Part shown: in pieces, positions 24,626 to 32,949 of the stretch | Position numbering within the stretch: the first letter of the stretch is position 1 | How the letters are laid out: each line of letters starts with the position of its first letter | Assembly: GCF_020172085.1 (NCBI RefSeq) | Contig: NZ_JAIVAT010000007.1 | Location: forward strand, 909,076-973,075 | Source of the DNA: Rossellomorea aquimaris | GTDB taxonomy: Bacteria > Bacillota > Bacilli > Bacillales > Bacillaceae_B | Length of the DNA: 64,000 nt | Direction: 5' to 3' | Translations under genes and position numbers: made by a program | The notes under the pieces: model-generated | Told to the model about the DNA's origin: nothing | The model's input: the letters and a program-made list of their open reading frames with translations, nothing else | Database searches by the model: none

Positions 24626-25261
24626 TCATATCCCTTTCGTATTCGTTAATGTGATCTTCAATTCTTCCGTCATTTGTTGTAAATCGAATCTCAACACAAC
24701 TTGAGCCATATGATCCACCAGAAAATCTGAAGGGAGGGGAAGGAGCAGCCATACATACGAAGTTCCTTTACGGATACCAATGAGCTCAAGGGAAGATTCT
24801 TTCAGTGGAGTAAACTTCTCATGAAGAAAAAGAAATAAGGTTTTCTGATCTTCTTGTGGTACCTGTAATTTTCTTGCCTTCTCAATAATCATCATATTTA
24901 GGATGTCACCGAATTCAATTGCGTTTTTAACCGGTACTAGTGATGTGCAGAGGTTCATCGTCTGTTCTGAAAGAATGTTATGTGAGCGTAATTCTTCTTC
25001 CTGGATTTCAATCTTCGTCGGATTGGGTGAAAAAAAATCCGAGAGCTCATCAAGTGAATAGCCATCTTTCATCTCTTTAATCGTGTCAATTCTCGCAAGC
25101 ATCTTTTCCCTTGGGAAAAACGTTTCCTGACCGGTGTAGCTCGATTTCTTGATGAACCAGCTTTCAGGGATGATATTCTTTCGTTTCCAGCGGTACAGCT
25201 GTCCATATGATATACCGGTCAGCTCTAATACTTCCTTCTTTGAAATAAGGTCTGTTTCCAA
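24626..25261 (-). CDS. YhbD-like MerR-type regulator (DUF4004)
   Basis: 211-residue protein. The N-terminal winged helix ISKKEVLELTGISYGQLYRWKRKNIIPESWF (residues 6-36) is MerR-like, with the wing including PREKMLARIDTI. The rest is the DUF4004 domain characteristic of YhbD. I chose TTG at 25261 because GAGGTGA precedes it by 7 nt on the minus strand. The gene is 26 nt before the bactofilin gene. Two palindromic operators stand just upstream, so autoregulation of the operon is likely. Confidence 0.8.
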   Translation of the reverse strand: METDLISKKEVLELTGISYGQLYRWKRKNIIPESWFIKKSSYTGQETFFPREKMLARIDTIKEMKDGYSLDELSDFFSPNPTKIEIQEEELRSHNILSEQTMNLCTSLVPVKNAIEFGDILNMMIIEKARKLQVPQEDQKTLFLFLHEKFTPLKESSLELIGIRKGTSYVWLLLPLPSDFLVDHMAQVVLRFDLQQMTEELKITLTNTKGI

Positions 25262-25280
25262 TGAGGGGTCACCTCTTTTT

Positions 25281-25335
25281 CGTAACAAAACATTGTTACG
25301 TTACTTTAGAGATAGTGTAACAGAACAATGTTACG
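25281..25335 (-). promoter_or_regulatory. Twin palindromic operators upstream of the yhbD-like operon
   Basis: CGTAACAAAACATTGTTACG (25281-25300) and TGTAACAGAACAATGTTACG (25316-25335) are two 20-bp sites, each with a YGTAACA-N6-TGTTACG core. Their centres are 35 bp apart. They lie 20-75 nt upstream of the start codon, where the YhbD-like MerR protein would be expected to bind. Confidence 0.7.
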
Positions 25336-25463
25336 TTCGTAAAGAGGGTTTGAAAAAATTTTGAACGGCATGGACCGGTGTGAGTCCATTCAGCATTAGA
25401 ATGGTGTTTAATGGACCTGGTTACAACCATTTCATCCACTCCATCCCAAACTGTCCAATATAT

Positions 25464-25488
25464 GTTTATAACAAAGCAATAAGGGTAC
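25464..25488 (+). promoter_or_regulatory. Sigma-B type promoter of katE
   Basis: GTTTAT (25464-25469), 13-nt spacer, GGGTAC (25483-25488), close to the sigma-B consensus GTTTAA-N12-14-GGGTAT. General stress control of a KatE-type catalase is expected. Confidence 0.72.
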
Positions 25489-25546
25489 TAGTGAAGCAGA
25501 ATGTTTTACATAGTAAACTTCAATAATCACAGAGAGGGATGAAAGA

Positions 25547-27598
25547 ATGGCAGACGATCATCGTACGCAAGTGAACGGAAAGACGAAGGATAAACAGCTT
25601 GAACAGTTCAGGGTTGAAGATGAAGGAAAGCATCTAACAACCAATCAAGGGTTGAAAGTATCAGAGGATGAATTCTCTTTGAAAGCGGGAGAAAGAGGAC
25701 CTACGTTGATGGAGGATTTCCATTTCCGAGAGAAAATGACTCACTTCGACCATGAACGGATTCCTGAGCGGATCGTTCATGCACGGGGATTCGCGGCACA
25801 TGGGGAGTTCGAACTCTATGATTCTATGAAAGAATATACACGTGCCAAATTCCTGCAGGATACATCAAAGAAGACACCTGTATTTGTCCGTTTTTCCACT
25901 GTAGCGGGATCGAAGGGTTCTGCTGAAACCGTACGTGATGCACGAGGATTTGCAACCAAATTTTATACCGAAGAAGGTAATTATGACCTTGTCGGAAATA
26001 ATATCCCTGTTTTCTTCATTCAGGATGCCATCAAATTTCCGGACCTGATCCACGCGGTGAAACCGGAACCGCACAATGAAATGCCCCAGGCTGCTTCTGC
26101 CCACGATACGTTCTGGGACTTTGTAGCGAACAATCAGGAATCTGCACATATGGTCATGTGGGCCATGTCCGATCGTGCTATTCCTCGGAGCCTTAGAATG
26201 ATGGAAGGATTCGGTGTCCATACATTCCGTCTCGTAAATGAAGATGGAAGAGCCCATTTTGTGAAATTCCACTGGAAGCCGGTACTGGGAACTCATTCCC
26301 TCGTATGGGATGAAGCCCAGAAGATCAACGGAAAGGATCCTGATTTTCATCGCCGTGACCTATATGAGTCCATTGAAAATGGGGACTATCCGGAATATGA
26401 ACTTGGCGTGCAACTCATTAAGGAAGAAGATGAATTTCATTTTGACTTTGATTTACTCGATCCTACCAAGCTATGGCCGGAAGAGGAAGTCCCAGTGAAG
26501 ATTGTCGGGAAAATGACCCTTAACCGCAATGTCGATAACGTCTTTGCCGAAACGGAGCAGGCCGCTTTCCATCCAGGCTCTGTGGTGCCGGGAATCGACT
26601 TTTCAAATGATCCGTTATTACAAGGCCGCTTATTTTCCTATACCGATACACAATTGATCCGCCTTGGCGGGCCAAACTTCCACGAGCTCCCAATTAATAG
26701 ACCGGTGTGCCCTTTCCACAATAACCAAAGGGACGGATACGGACGCCACACGATCAATAAAGGTCAAGTGAGCTATCATAACAACTCTCTTGCTCACAAT
26801 TCTCCAGCACCTGCTTCTAAAGGAGAAGGGGGATATACTCACTACCAGGAGAAAATGGAAGGACGCAAGGTCCGTGCCAGGAGTGAAAGCTTCAAGGATC
26901 ATTTCTCACAAGCGACCATGTTCTGGAATAGCATGAGTGAACCAGAGAAAGAACATATCATTCAAGCCTTTAGCTTTGAACTCGGTAAAGTGAAGAGCAA
27001 ATCAGTCCAGAAGCAGGTCGTTGATATGTTTGCACATGTAAGCATGGACCTGGCGAAAGGGTTTGCCGAAGCAATTGATATAGAAGTACCTGAAGGAGAA
27101 GGGTCAAAGGTAACGAAGTCATCTCCAGCCTTAAGTCAGGAAAATACGATTAAGAAACCCGCTACCCGCAAAGTAGGTGTCATCATTGGAAACGGTTTTA
27201 AGGGTGAAGAAGTGAAGATGGTTCTTACTTCCCTTAAGGAAGAGGGGATCCAACCTGAAATTATCAGTGATAAGCTTGGCTTTCGTAAAGGGAATAATGG
27301 TACAGAGCTTGAAGTTGACCATACATTCTTAACATGTGAATCCGTGTTATTTGATAGCCTTTACGTGGCAGGCGGAGAGGATGTAGATAAAAAATTCTAT
27401 CAAGATACGACATACTTTGTGAAAGAAGCCTATTCTCACTACAAACCGATCGGCGCAACACATGAAGGGGTGAACTGGTTGAAAGACGCTGGTGTCACCG
27501 GTTCAGGAGTCGTAACGGGAGAGGATATGAAATCATTTGCCGATGAGTTCACAGCAGCCGTAGCTGCTCATCGTCATTGGAACCGTGAATTGATATAA
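25547..27598 (+). CDS. katE: Catalase HPII type (large-subunit, general stress)
   Basis: 683-residue clade-2 catalase converting H2O2 to water and oxygen. The core has the distal His78 in [12 protein letters not shown], the distal Asn in [14 protein letters not shown], and the proximal haem-ligand tyrosine in [14 protein letters not shown] near residue 365. The extra C-terminal domain from about residue 545 ([16 protein letters not shown]) is the flavodoxin/DJ-1-like domain only large catalases carry. The length equals that of B. subtilis KatE. A sigma-B-like promoter precedes it and a strong terminator follows. Confidence 0.93.
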   Translation: MADDHRTQVNGKTKDKQLEQFRVEDEGKHLTTNQGLKVSEDEFSLKAGERGPTLMEDFHFREKMTHFDHERIPERIVHARGFAAHGEFELYDSMKEYTRAKFLQDTSKKTPVFVRFSTVAGSKGSAETVRDARGFATKFYTEEGNYDLVGNNIPVFFIQDAIKFPDLIHAVKPEPHNEMPQAASAHDTFWDFVANNQESAHMVMWAMSDRAIPRSLRMMEGFGVHTFRLVNEDGRAHFVKFHWKPVLGTHSLVWDEAQKINGKDPDFHRRDLYESIENGDYPEYELGVQLIKEEDEFHFDFDLLDPTKLWPEEEVPVKIVGKMTLNRNVDNVFAETEQAAFHPGSVVPGIDFSNDPLLQGRLFSYTDTQLIRLGGPNFHELPINRPVCPFHNNQRDGYGRHTINKGQVSYHNNSLAHNSPAPASKGEGGYTHYQEKMEGRKVRARSESFKDHFSQATMFWNSMSEPEKEHIIQAFSFELGKVKSKSVQKQVVDMFAHVSMDLAKGFAEAIDIEVPEGEGSKVTKSSPALSQENTIKKPATRKVGVIIGNGFKGEEVKMVLTSLKEEGIQPEIISDKLGFRKGNNGTELEVDHTFLTCESVLFDSLYVAGGEDVDKKFYQDTTYFVKEAYSHYKPIGATHEGVNWLKDAGVTGSGVVTGEDMKSFADEFTAAVAAHRHWNRELI

Positions 27599-27640
27599 GT
27601 TTATGCGGTAAGGAAGATTCTTTCTCTTTTCAAAGAGGAA

Positions 27641-27677
27641 AATGCTAGACCTGAAAAAAGGGTCTAGCATTTTTTTA
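27641..27677 (+). terminator. Intrinsic terminator of katE
   Basis: Stem AAATGCTAGACC (27641-27652) and GGTCTAGCATTT (27662-27673), then T run. The remainder of the gap to 27919 is AT-rich; I saw no further gene in it. Confidence 0.9.
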
Positions 27678-27919
27678 TTTCAAGAATGCCCTTTTTACTA
27701 GTAAATAGACGATAGTATCAATCGAAACTAGCAATCTAAACATATGATAAACATGTAAAAGTGCTTTGCATTCACTGGATAAGCAGGGTGCTATTGGTTG
27801 TGTGTCAGTCATTCTTAAAGTGAGTTTGATATTTTTGATTGCATTTGATTCTACTAACCGTTAGTACATTGATTTACGAGTTTTACATTGACATTTGCGA
27901 AGAGAGGGAGGGGAAATCA

Positions 27920-28324
27920 ATGAGTGAAAAAAATAATCCGTTGGAAGAAATGATGGATTTAATCGGTCAATACACAAAAGAAGATGGCAGTAAATTGGAC
28001 TTTGAGTCGGTAAAGGATAAATTAAGTTCATTATTTAAAGAGGATTCTCAAGGAAAGGGATCTGTTGATGTGCTTGGTTCACTTGGAAACCTGGGGGCTG
28101 TTGGTAACATGATGAATGTTCTTCCAATGCTTGAAAAGGTGGTGAGACAACATATGAACAAATATGGTTGCTGCAAAACACACAAGCAAAATTGCAAAAA
28201 TGATTTGGATGACATCAAAGAACTTCTGGAAGATATTCTAGACGAATTGAAGAAAATTAAAAAATGTACCTGCCATAAAAAGAAGCATGGTTGTTATAAA
28301 GACAACTGGGAGCACTGGTATTAA
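27920..28324 (+). CDS. Hypothetical protein with Cys/His-rich C-terminus
   Basis: 134 residues. The first 85 are acidic and helical, with a hydrophobic middle (VLGSLGNLGAVGNMMNVLPMLEKVV). The last 50 residues hold CCKTHKQNC, a coiled-coil-like stretch (DLDDIKELLEDILDELKKIKK) and CTCHKKKHGCYKDN, giving six cysteines and three histidines that could bind metal or form disulphides. GGGAGGGG at 27907-27914 supports ATG 27920; the open frame extending upstream is non-coding in appearance. I do not recognise the family; a spore-coat-like or metal-binding role is only a guess. Confidence 0.65.
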   Translation: MSEKNNPLEEMMDLIGQYTKEDGSKLDFESVKDKLSSLFKEDSQGKGSVDVLGSLGNLGAVGNMMNVLPMLEKVVRQHMNKYGCCKTHKQNCKNDLDDIKELLEDILDELKKIKKCTCHKKKHGCYKDNWEHWY

Positions 28325-28331
28325 TCGAGAA

Positions 28332-28356
28332 AGTTGGCGTAAAAGCCAGCTTTTTT
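28332..28356 (+). terminator. Terminator of the Cys-rich protein gene
   Basis: Short stem AGTTGGC (28332-28338) with GCCAGCT (28345-28351), one G-T pair, followed by TTTTTTG. Confidence 0.7.
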
Positions 28357-28453
28357 GTTTGGGTCTGGAATGGACACTATTTCACATGTTCATACATAGT
28401 AATTTCAATTAACAAAGTGCCTTGAAATGAAAAAATTCCCATAAGCAAAAATC

Positions 28454-28509
28454 TTGAAAGTCAAAAAAGGTCAAAGTATACTAAGTTTGTAAGGTCAAAG
28501 AAAGTCAAA
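28454..28509 (+). promoter_or_regulatory. clpE promoter with two CtsR operators
   Basis: Sigma-A promoter TTGAAA (28454-28459), 17-nt spacer, TATACT (28477-28482). CtsR heptad repeats lie at 28459-28475 (AGTCAAA-AAA-GGTCAAA, inside the promoter) and 28493-28509 (GGTCAAA-GAA-AGTCAAA, just past the start site). Both match the tandem GGTCAAA-N3-RGTCAAA consensus. Confidence 0.92.
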
Positions 28510-28581
28510 GTCAACGATTGATCTTACCTAAACCAACTAACAATTGATTTAAATATAGAAAACTACAGGAGGTCATGTTTA

Positions 28582-30717
28582 ATGAAATGTCAAGTATGTC
28601 AACACAATCAAGCAACGGTTGAAGTGTATACGCAGGTGAATGATCAGAAGTCCAGTATGAAGATGTGTTCAGCTTGCTTTCAAAAGCAGCAGACACCTTC
28701 TGGAATAAACGGAGGATTTCCTTTTGAAGAATTGTTCAAAGGAATGAACATGGCAGGAAACCCAACTCAGGGATTCCAAAAACAGCACCATCCATCTTCA
28801 CCCCAAATCCAGAGTGGAAAAGGGGGAGGAGGCGTCCTTGATCAATTCGGTCGAAATGTCACAGGAGCTGCCAAAGCCGGTTTGATTGACCCCGTCATCG
28901 GTAGGGATAAGGAAGTGGAGCGTGTCATTGAAATCCTGAATCGCCGCAACAAAAACAACCCCGTATTGATTGGTGAGCCAGGTGTCGGTAAAACAGCAAT
29001 CGCAGAGGGGCTTGCCCGTAAAATTGTGGCGGGTGATGTCCCATCCAAACTATTGAATAAAGAAGTATATGTGATGGATGTTGCATCATTGACTGCAGGT
29101 ACAGGTGTACGAGGATCATTCGAAGAGAGGATGAAAGCCATCATCAATGAACTGCAGAATCGCGAGAATGTCATGCTGTTCATCGATGAAATCCATCAAT
29201 TAGTGGGAGCGGGTTCTGCAGAAGGTTCCATGGATGCAGGGAATATCCTGAAACCAGCCCTGGCCCGTGGTGAGCTGCAGGTCATTGGAGCCACCACGCT
29301 TAAGGAGTATCGTCAAATCGAGAAGGACGCTGCCCTTGAACGCCGTTTCCAGCCGGTCATGGTGAATGAACCGACTCCAGAGGAATCGATTGAAATTCTT
29401 AAAGGATTAAAGGAAAGATATGAAGACTATCATGGAGTGGAATTTTCAGACGAGGCCATCGAGGCTTGTGTGAAGTTATCACATCGTTATATCCAGGACC
29501 GGTTCCTCCCGGATAAAGCGATTGATTTGATGGATGAAGCCGGTTCGAAACTCAACCTTCTCTCAGAAGGCAAAGATAAATCCGCCATCCACAAAAAATT
29601 AAATGATATTCGAATGAGGAAAGAGCGAGCAACGAAGGAAGAGAACTACGAACAGGCTGCCATTCTTAGGGATCAGGAAGCAGAATTGGAAAAACAGCTG
29701 GGCGAAGGATCATCCCAAGCAAAGGCTAGAGTAGAAAAGGAATTGATCCAGACGATCATCGAAGGAAAAACAGGCATCCCGGTTGGAAAGCTTCAAAGAG
29801 ATGACCGGAAACGTATGAAATCACTGGAAGAAAACCTTGCCCATAAAGTGATCGGACAGGAGGAAGCGGTGAAAAAAGTAGCGAAGGCCATCCGCCGCAG
29901 CCGCGCTGGACTGAAAGCGAAGCACCGGCCGATCGGATCATTCCTATTCGTCGGACCGACGGGGGTAGGGAAAACAGAACTTACGAAAACTCTGGCAGAA
30001 GAACTGTTTGGTTCTAAAGATTCCATGCTTCGATTGGATATGAGTGAATATATGGAGAAACACTCTGTTTCTAAACTGATCGGGTCACCACCAGGATATG
30101 TAGGGCATGAAGAATCCGGTCAATTAACAGAGAAGGTGCGACGAAATCCTTACTCCATCATCCTTTTAGATGAAATTGAGAAGGCACATCCCGATGTTCA
30201 ACATATGTTCCTGCAAATCCTCGAAGACGGGCGTCTTACGGATAGTCAGGGCAGAACAGTCAGCTTTAAAGAGACCGTCATCATCATGACAAGCAACGCA
30301 GGTGTGACAGACAAGAAGGAAGCGGTTGTCGGCTTCAACACCGGCGGCACAGACGCGATTAAAGAAACAAATATTCTTCAATCATTGGGTGCTTACTTTA
30401 AACCGGAATTCCTGAATCGATTCGACAGCATCATAGAATTTGGAACCCTTGAAAAAGAAGAGCTGCTTCGAATTCTCGACCTGATGCTGAATGAGCTGGA
30501 GACCGAGCTTAAAGAGCAGGGAATTACTGTGGAAATTGATGGGGAAGCGAAGCAGAAGCTTGTGGAACTGGGCTACCACCCTGAATTTGGGGCACGTCCA
30601 TTGCGTCGTGTCATCCAGGAAAGAGTGGAAGATAAGATTGCCGATTTCCTTTTAGATGAAGAAGGCGTGAACGAACTGATGGTGTCAGTTGAAAATGATG
30701 AAATCATTGTGAAATAA
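28582..30717 (+). CDS. clpE: ATP-dependent Clp protease ATP-binding subunit ClpE
   Basis: 711-residue class I Hsp100 ATPase. An N-terminal zinc finger (C3-x2-C6, C29-x2-C32) marks it as ClpE rather than ClpC. AAA module 1 has Walker A GEPGVGKT and Walker [10 protein letters not shown]; a short UVR-like middle region ([21 protein letters not shown]) follows; AAA module 2 has GPTGVGKTE and [14 protein letters not shown]. It unfolds proteins for ClpP and destabilises the CtsR repressor after heat shock. AGGAGGTC precedes the ATG. The two CtsR boxes upstream give tight heat-inducible control. Confidence 0.96.
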   Translation: MKCQVCQHNQATVEVYTQVNDQKSSMKMCSACFQKQQTPSGINGGFPFEELFKGMNMAGNPTQGFQKQHHPSSPQIQSGKGGGGVLDQFGRNVTGAAKAGLIDPVIGRDKEVERVIEILNRRNKNNPVLIGEPGVGKTAIAEGLARKIVAGDVPSKLLNKEVYVMDVASLTAGTGVRGSFEERMKAIINELQNRENVMLFIDEIHQLVGAGSAEGSMDAGNILKPALARGELQVIGATTLKEYRQIEKDAALERRFQPVMVNEPTPEESIEILKGLKERYEDYHGVEFSDEAIEACVKLSHRYIQDRFLPDKAIDLMDEAGSKLNLLSEGKDKSAIHKKLNDIRMRKERATKEENYEQAAILRDQEAELEKQLGEGSSQAKARVEKELIQTIIEGKTGIPVGKLQRDDRKRMKSLEENLAHKVIGQEEAVKKVAKAIRRSRAGLKAKHRPIGSFLFVGPTGVGKTELTKTLAEELFGSKDSMLRLDMSEYMEKHSVSKLIGSPPGYVGHEESGQLTEKVRRNPYSIILLDEIEKAHPDVQHMFLQILEDGRLTDSQGRTVSFKETVIIMTSNAGVTDKKEAVVGFNTGGTDAIKETNILQSLGAYFKPEFLNRFDSIIEFGTLEKEELLRILDLMLNELETELKEQGITVEIDGEAKQKLVELGYHPEFGARPLRRVIQERVEDKIADFLLDEEGVNELMVSVENDEIIVK

Positions 30718-30722
30718 ATGAG

Positions 30723-30756
30723 AAAGAAGCATCCGTGAAGGGTGCTTCTTTTTTAA
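30723..30756 (+). terminator. Intrinsic terminator of clpE
   Basis: Stem AAAGAAGCATCC (30723-30734) with GGGTGCTTCTTT (30740-30751), then T run overlapping the stop of the small minus-strand gene. Confidence 0.85.
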
Positions 30757-30848
30757 TCTTTCCTTTTCAAAATCGCGATATAAATGGCCATTGTTAAATA
30801 AACGCCTAAAACCAAAATAATAAATAGTGGTGTAGAAAAGGAAGACAT
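30753..30848 (-). CDS. 31-residue single-span membrane miniprotein
   Basis: ATG at 30848 with ribosome site GTGAGGGTG five nucleotides before it on the minus strand. The product begins MSSFSTPLFIILVLGVYL and ends AILKRKD: one hydrophobic helix of about 20 residues followed by a positive tail, so an N-out/C-in membrane peptide. It lies 10 nt after the stop of the upstream membrane protein gene and is probably co-transcribed with it. No family recognised. Confidence 0.6.
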   Translation of the reverse strand: MSSFSTPLFIILVLGVYLTMAIYIAILKRKD

Positions 30849-30858
30849 TGAAACACCC

Positions 30859-31371
30859 TCACTTTAAATCTTGTAAAGATGGATGGAAAATGAATAATAG
30901 GATGGCAATGATGGGTAAGGAGATCATGATGGCAAGGAGAGGTTTCTTATGATGTAACCCTAAAATTGAAAACATGATGATGTTAAACAATGCGGACCAC
31001 CCTAAATTCCAGTCATTTTCATACAGGAACAGCCCTTTTTTATGAAACAGGAATTCAAGAAATGTGAAATAGGTTATCCAGCAGGTAAGATACAGCCATT
31101 TCTTTTTACCATAGGGATAGTAGCGAAGAAAGATCATGATCACAACAGGAATAATGAAAAAGGTGAACACGAGTTCAATAAGGGTATGGTTTAGCCAGTC
31201 CACCGTTACAGCCTGGTACTTCCATAAAGTATGATTATAAAAAATGACGTTATATGTAAGGTTACAGATGATATAATATTGAACCGTCGGGTAATAATCT
31301 TTCCAGCGTTTCCAATCAATAAAAAGCTTGGCAAAAATCAGATAAACAGCCACTACCAATAATAAATACAT
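30859..31371 (-). CDS. CBO0543-like multi-pass membrane protein
   Basis: 170 residues with five predicted helices. The charged FIDWKRWKDYYPTVQYYIICNLTYNVIF near the N-terminus and the final LLAIMISLPIIAILLFIFHP match the layout of the CBO0543 family, small membrane proteins of spore-forming Firmicutes with unknown function. ATG 31371 was preferred (AAGGA 11 nt upstream); a GTG at 31398 has no ribosome site. It is followed directly by the 31-codon membrane gene. Confidence 0.65.
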   Translation of the reverse strand: MYLLLVVAVYLIFAKLFIDWKRWKDYYPTVQYYIICNLTYNVIFYNHTLWKYQAVTVDWLNHTLIELVFTFFIIPVVIMIFLRYYPYGKKKWLYLTCWITYFTFLEFLFHKKGLFLYENDWNLGWSALFNIIMFSILGLHHKKPLLAIMISLPIIAILLFIFHPSLQDLK

Positions 31372-31441
31372 ATCGCGTACAATCCTTGTTTTTAACACTC
31401 AGTATGGACGTAATGAGAGAAGAATAGACACTCAGGATAGA

Positions 31442-31474
31442 GAAAGTGCCTGATTCTCGTTGAATCAGGCACTT
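31442..31474 (-). terminator. Terminator of the HAD phosphatase gene
   Basis: Perfect 14-bp stem AAAGTGCCTGATTC (31442-31455) and GAATCAGGCACTTT (31461-31474); T tract is short (TTTC). Confidence 0.75.
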
Positions 31475-31484
31475 TAGTGTGTAT

Positions 31485-32228
31485 TTATTCGATTTCTTCC
31501 AAAACTTTATCGATCGCTTGAGCGACACCATGATCGGTGTTGATGGCTGTTATCCAATCAGCCGCTTCCTTTACAGCTTCCTGTGCATTCCCCATCGCCA
31601 CACCGAAGCCTGCTTCACGGATCATAGCAATATCATTCATGCTATCGCCAACTGCCATAACCTGATCCATTGAAAGGTTCAGCCATTTACACACCTTCAC
31701 CAATGCTGCGGCTTTATTGACACCGGCGGGATTGATTTCAATATTGGTTGGAGATGAGTTTGTGATTTCAAGTGCTTCATTCTTCATCAGTTCATCCATC
31801 ATAACTTTACGGACCTCATCATCCTGGATATCAAATCCGAACTTCAGCCAGTTATAGGTTTCAATGTCTTGGTCAAAAGGCTTCTTGCTATTGAATAACC
31901 CCTGGGAAGTGGAAGACCAAAAGTACACATCATGCTCCTCCTTCAACGCCCAAAGCTGTTTCACAAGATCAATATCAAGAGGGATGCTGTCTACGAGATT
32001 ATATTCATGATCGTAGATTTCCCCGCCATTCACAGTCACAAGATAGGATGATCGGCCAAGCTCATCTGAAATATCCCGGCATGTGAAAAGGGAGCGACCG
32101 GTACTTAACACAACATGGATTCCCTTTTCCTTAGCCCGTTGGATGGCTTGTTCGTTTTCCGGGGATACTTCACCCTCATGGTTAACGAGAGTCCCGTCCA
32201 TATCCAGTGCAATCAGTTTAATGTCCAT
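31485..32228 (-). CDS. Cof-type HAD phosphatase
   Basis: 247-residue HAD-superfamily hydrolase of the Cof/IIB group. Motif I is ALDMDGTL (nucleophile Asp9, acid/base Asp11), motif II STGR near residue 43, motif III Lys in the PAGVNKAAAL segment, and motif IV GDSMNDIAM near residue 193. The C2 cap lies between. Such enzymes dephosphorylate sugar phosphates or pyridoxal and flavin phosphates in the cytoplasm; the substrate is not predictable. Single gene, divergent from the alkyltransferase-like gene. Confidence 0.88.
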   Translation of the reverse strand: MDIKLIALDMDGTLVNHEGEVSPENEQAIQRAKEKGIHVVLSTGRSLFTCRDISDELGRSSYLVTVNGGEIYDHEYNLVDSIPLDIDLVKQLWALKEEHDVYFWSSTSQGLFNSKKPFDQDIETYNWLKFGFDIQDDEVRKVMMDELMKNEALEITNSSPTNIEINPAGVNKAAALVKVCKWLNLSMDQVMAVGDSMNDIAMIREAGFGVAMGNAQEAVKEAADWITAINTDHGVAQAIDKVLEEIE

Positions 32229-32377
32229 TTTCTATCACGTCCTTCTATTCATTCATATACAGTTTAATATACTGGGAGCAAATCTTCTAGGAACGCGACT
32301 TGATTTCCCTATATTCACTTCTACGTATTACAATGGTAAAAGGCCGTATTTCGAGAGGGAAAGTAGAGGTGATAATC

Positions 32378-32716
32378 ATGAAGCCGTTTACAGAACGAAC
32401 GGTAAAAATCATAAAGATGATTCCTCCCGGGAAGGTCATGACGTATGGACAAATCGCTGCGCTTGCGGGCAGTCCAAGGGCGGCAAGGCAGGTCGTACGG
32501 ATCCTCCATTCTATGAGTGAGAAGTACAGCCTCCCGTGGCACAGAGTTCTGAATAGTAAAGGGGAAATTGGTTTTCGAGATGAAGAGCAAATGATGACTC
32601 AAAGGCTATCACTGGAAGCGGAAGGGGTTCATTTTATTGGCCATAATCGGGTTGAGCTGGGGGAGTATCAGGTCAAAGAGGTGAACTTCATGGCCTCGAA
32701 TGTCAATAAAGAATAG
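32378..32716 (+). CDS. Alkyltransferase-like protein (ATL), MGMT family without catalytic Cys
   Basis: 112-residue DNA-binding domain of the O6-alkylguanine-DNA alkyltransferase family. The helix-turn-helix MTYGQIAALAGSPRAARQVVRIL includes the arginine finger. At the active site the usual PCHR is PWHR (Trp54), so the protein cannot accept the alkyl group. ATL proteins bind O6-alkylguanine and hand the lesion to nucleotide excision repair. AGAGGTGA at 32365-32372 fixes the ATG at 32378. The 3' end overlaps the convergent small membrane gene by 14 nt. Confidence 0.88.
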   Translation: MKPFTERTVKIIKMIPPGKVMTYGQIAALAGSPRAARQVVRILHSMSEKYSLPWHRVLNSKGEIGFRDEEQMMTQRLSLEAEGVHFIGHNRVELGEYQVKEVNFMASNVNKE

Positions 32717-32885
32717 TCAGAATCAGGACACAAATAGCACCAATGCCCATGAATCCAAAAAGAACATATCCGATGATCCGGATCCCAAGTGGAAGACTTC
32801 CCAATTCGGGTTTGTTCATGGGAGCCCCTTCAATTTTTGACATATGATCGGTCACATCATTAAACGGTTCTTTAGAGTGAGTCAT
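32703..32885 (-). CDS. 60-residue single-span membrane protein
   Basis: Preceded by a near-perfect AGGAGGGA ribosome site on the minus strand. The first 30 residues are polar (MTHSKEPFNDVTDHMSK); residues 34-59 form one hydrophobic helix (IIGYVLFGFMGIGAICVLIL). Function unknown. Its 3' end overlaps the end of the ATL gene by 14 nt, and no separate terminator was found. Confidence 0.75.
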   Translation of the reverse strand: MTHSKEPFNDVTDHMSKIEGAPMNKPELGSLPLGIRIIGYVLFGFMGIGAICVLILTILY

Positions 32886-32913
32886 TGTATCCCTCCTGTT
32901 TCGATTTTACTAT

Positions 32914-32945
32914 AAAAAGGTAACCTTATTTTAGGTTACCTTTTT
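32914..32945 (-). terminator. Terminator of the UbiB-like gene
   Basis: Stem AAAAAGGTAACCT (32914-32926) with AGGTTACCTTTTT (32933-32945); T run on the minus strand. Confidence 0.88.
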
Positions 32946-32949
32946 ACAT

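Noticed and set aside
25865..26350. 162-codon minus-strand frame inside katE
   Set aside because: Antisense shadow of a well-conserved catalase; no ribosome site.
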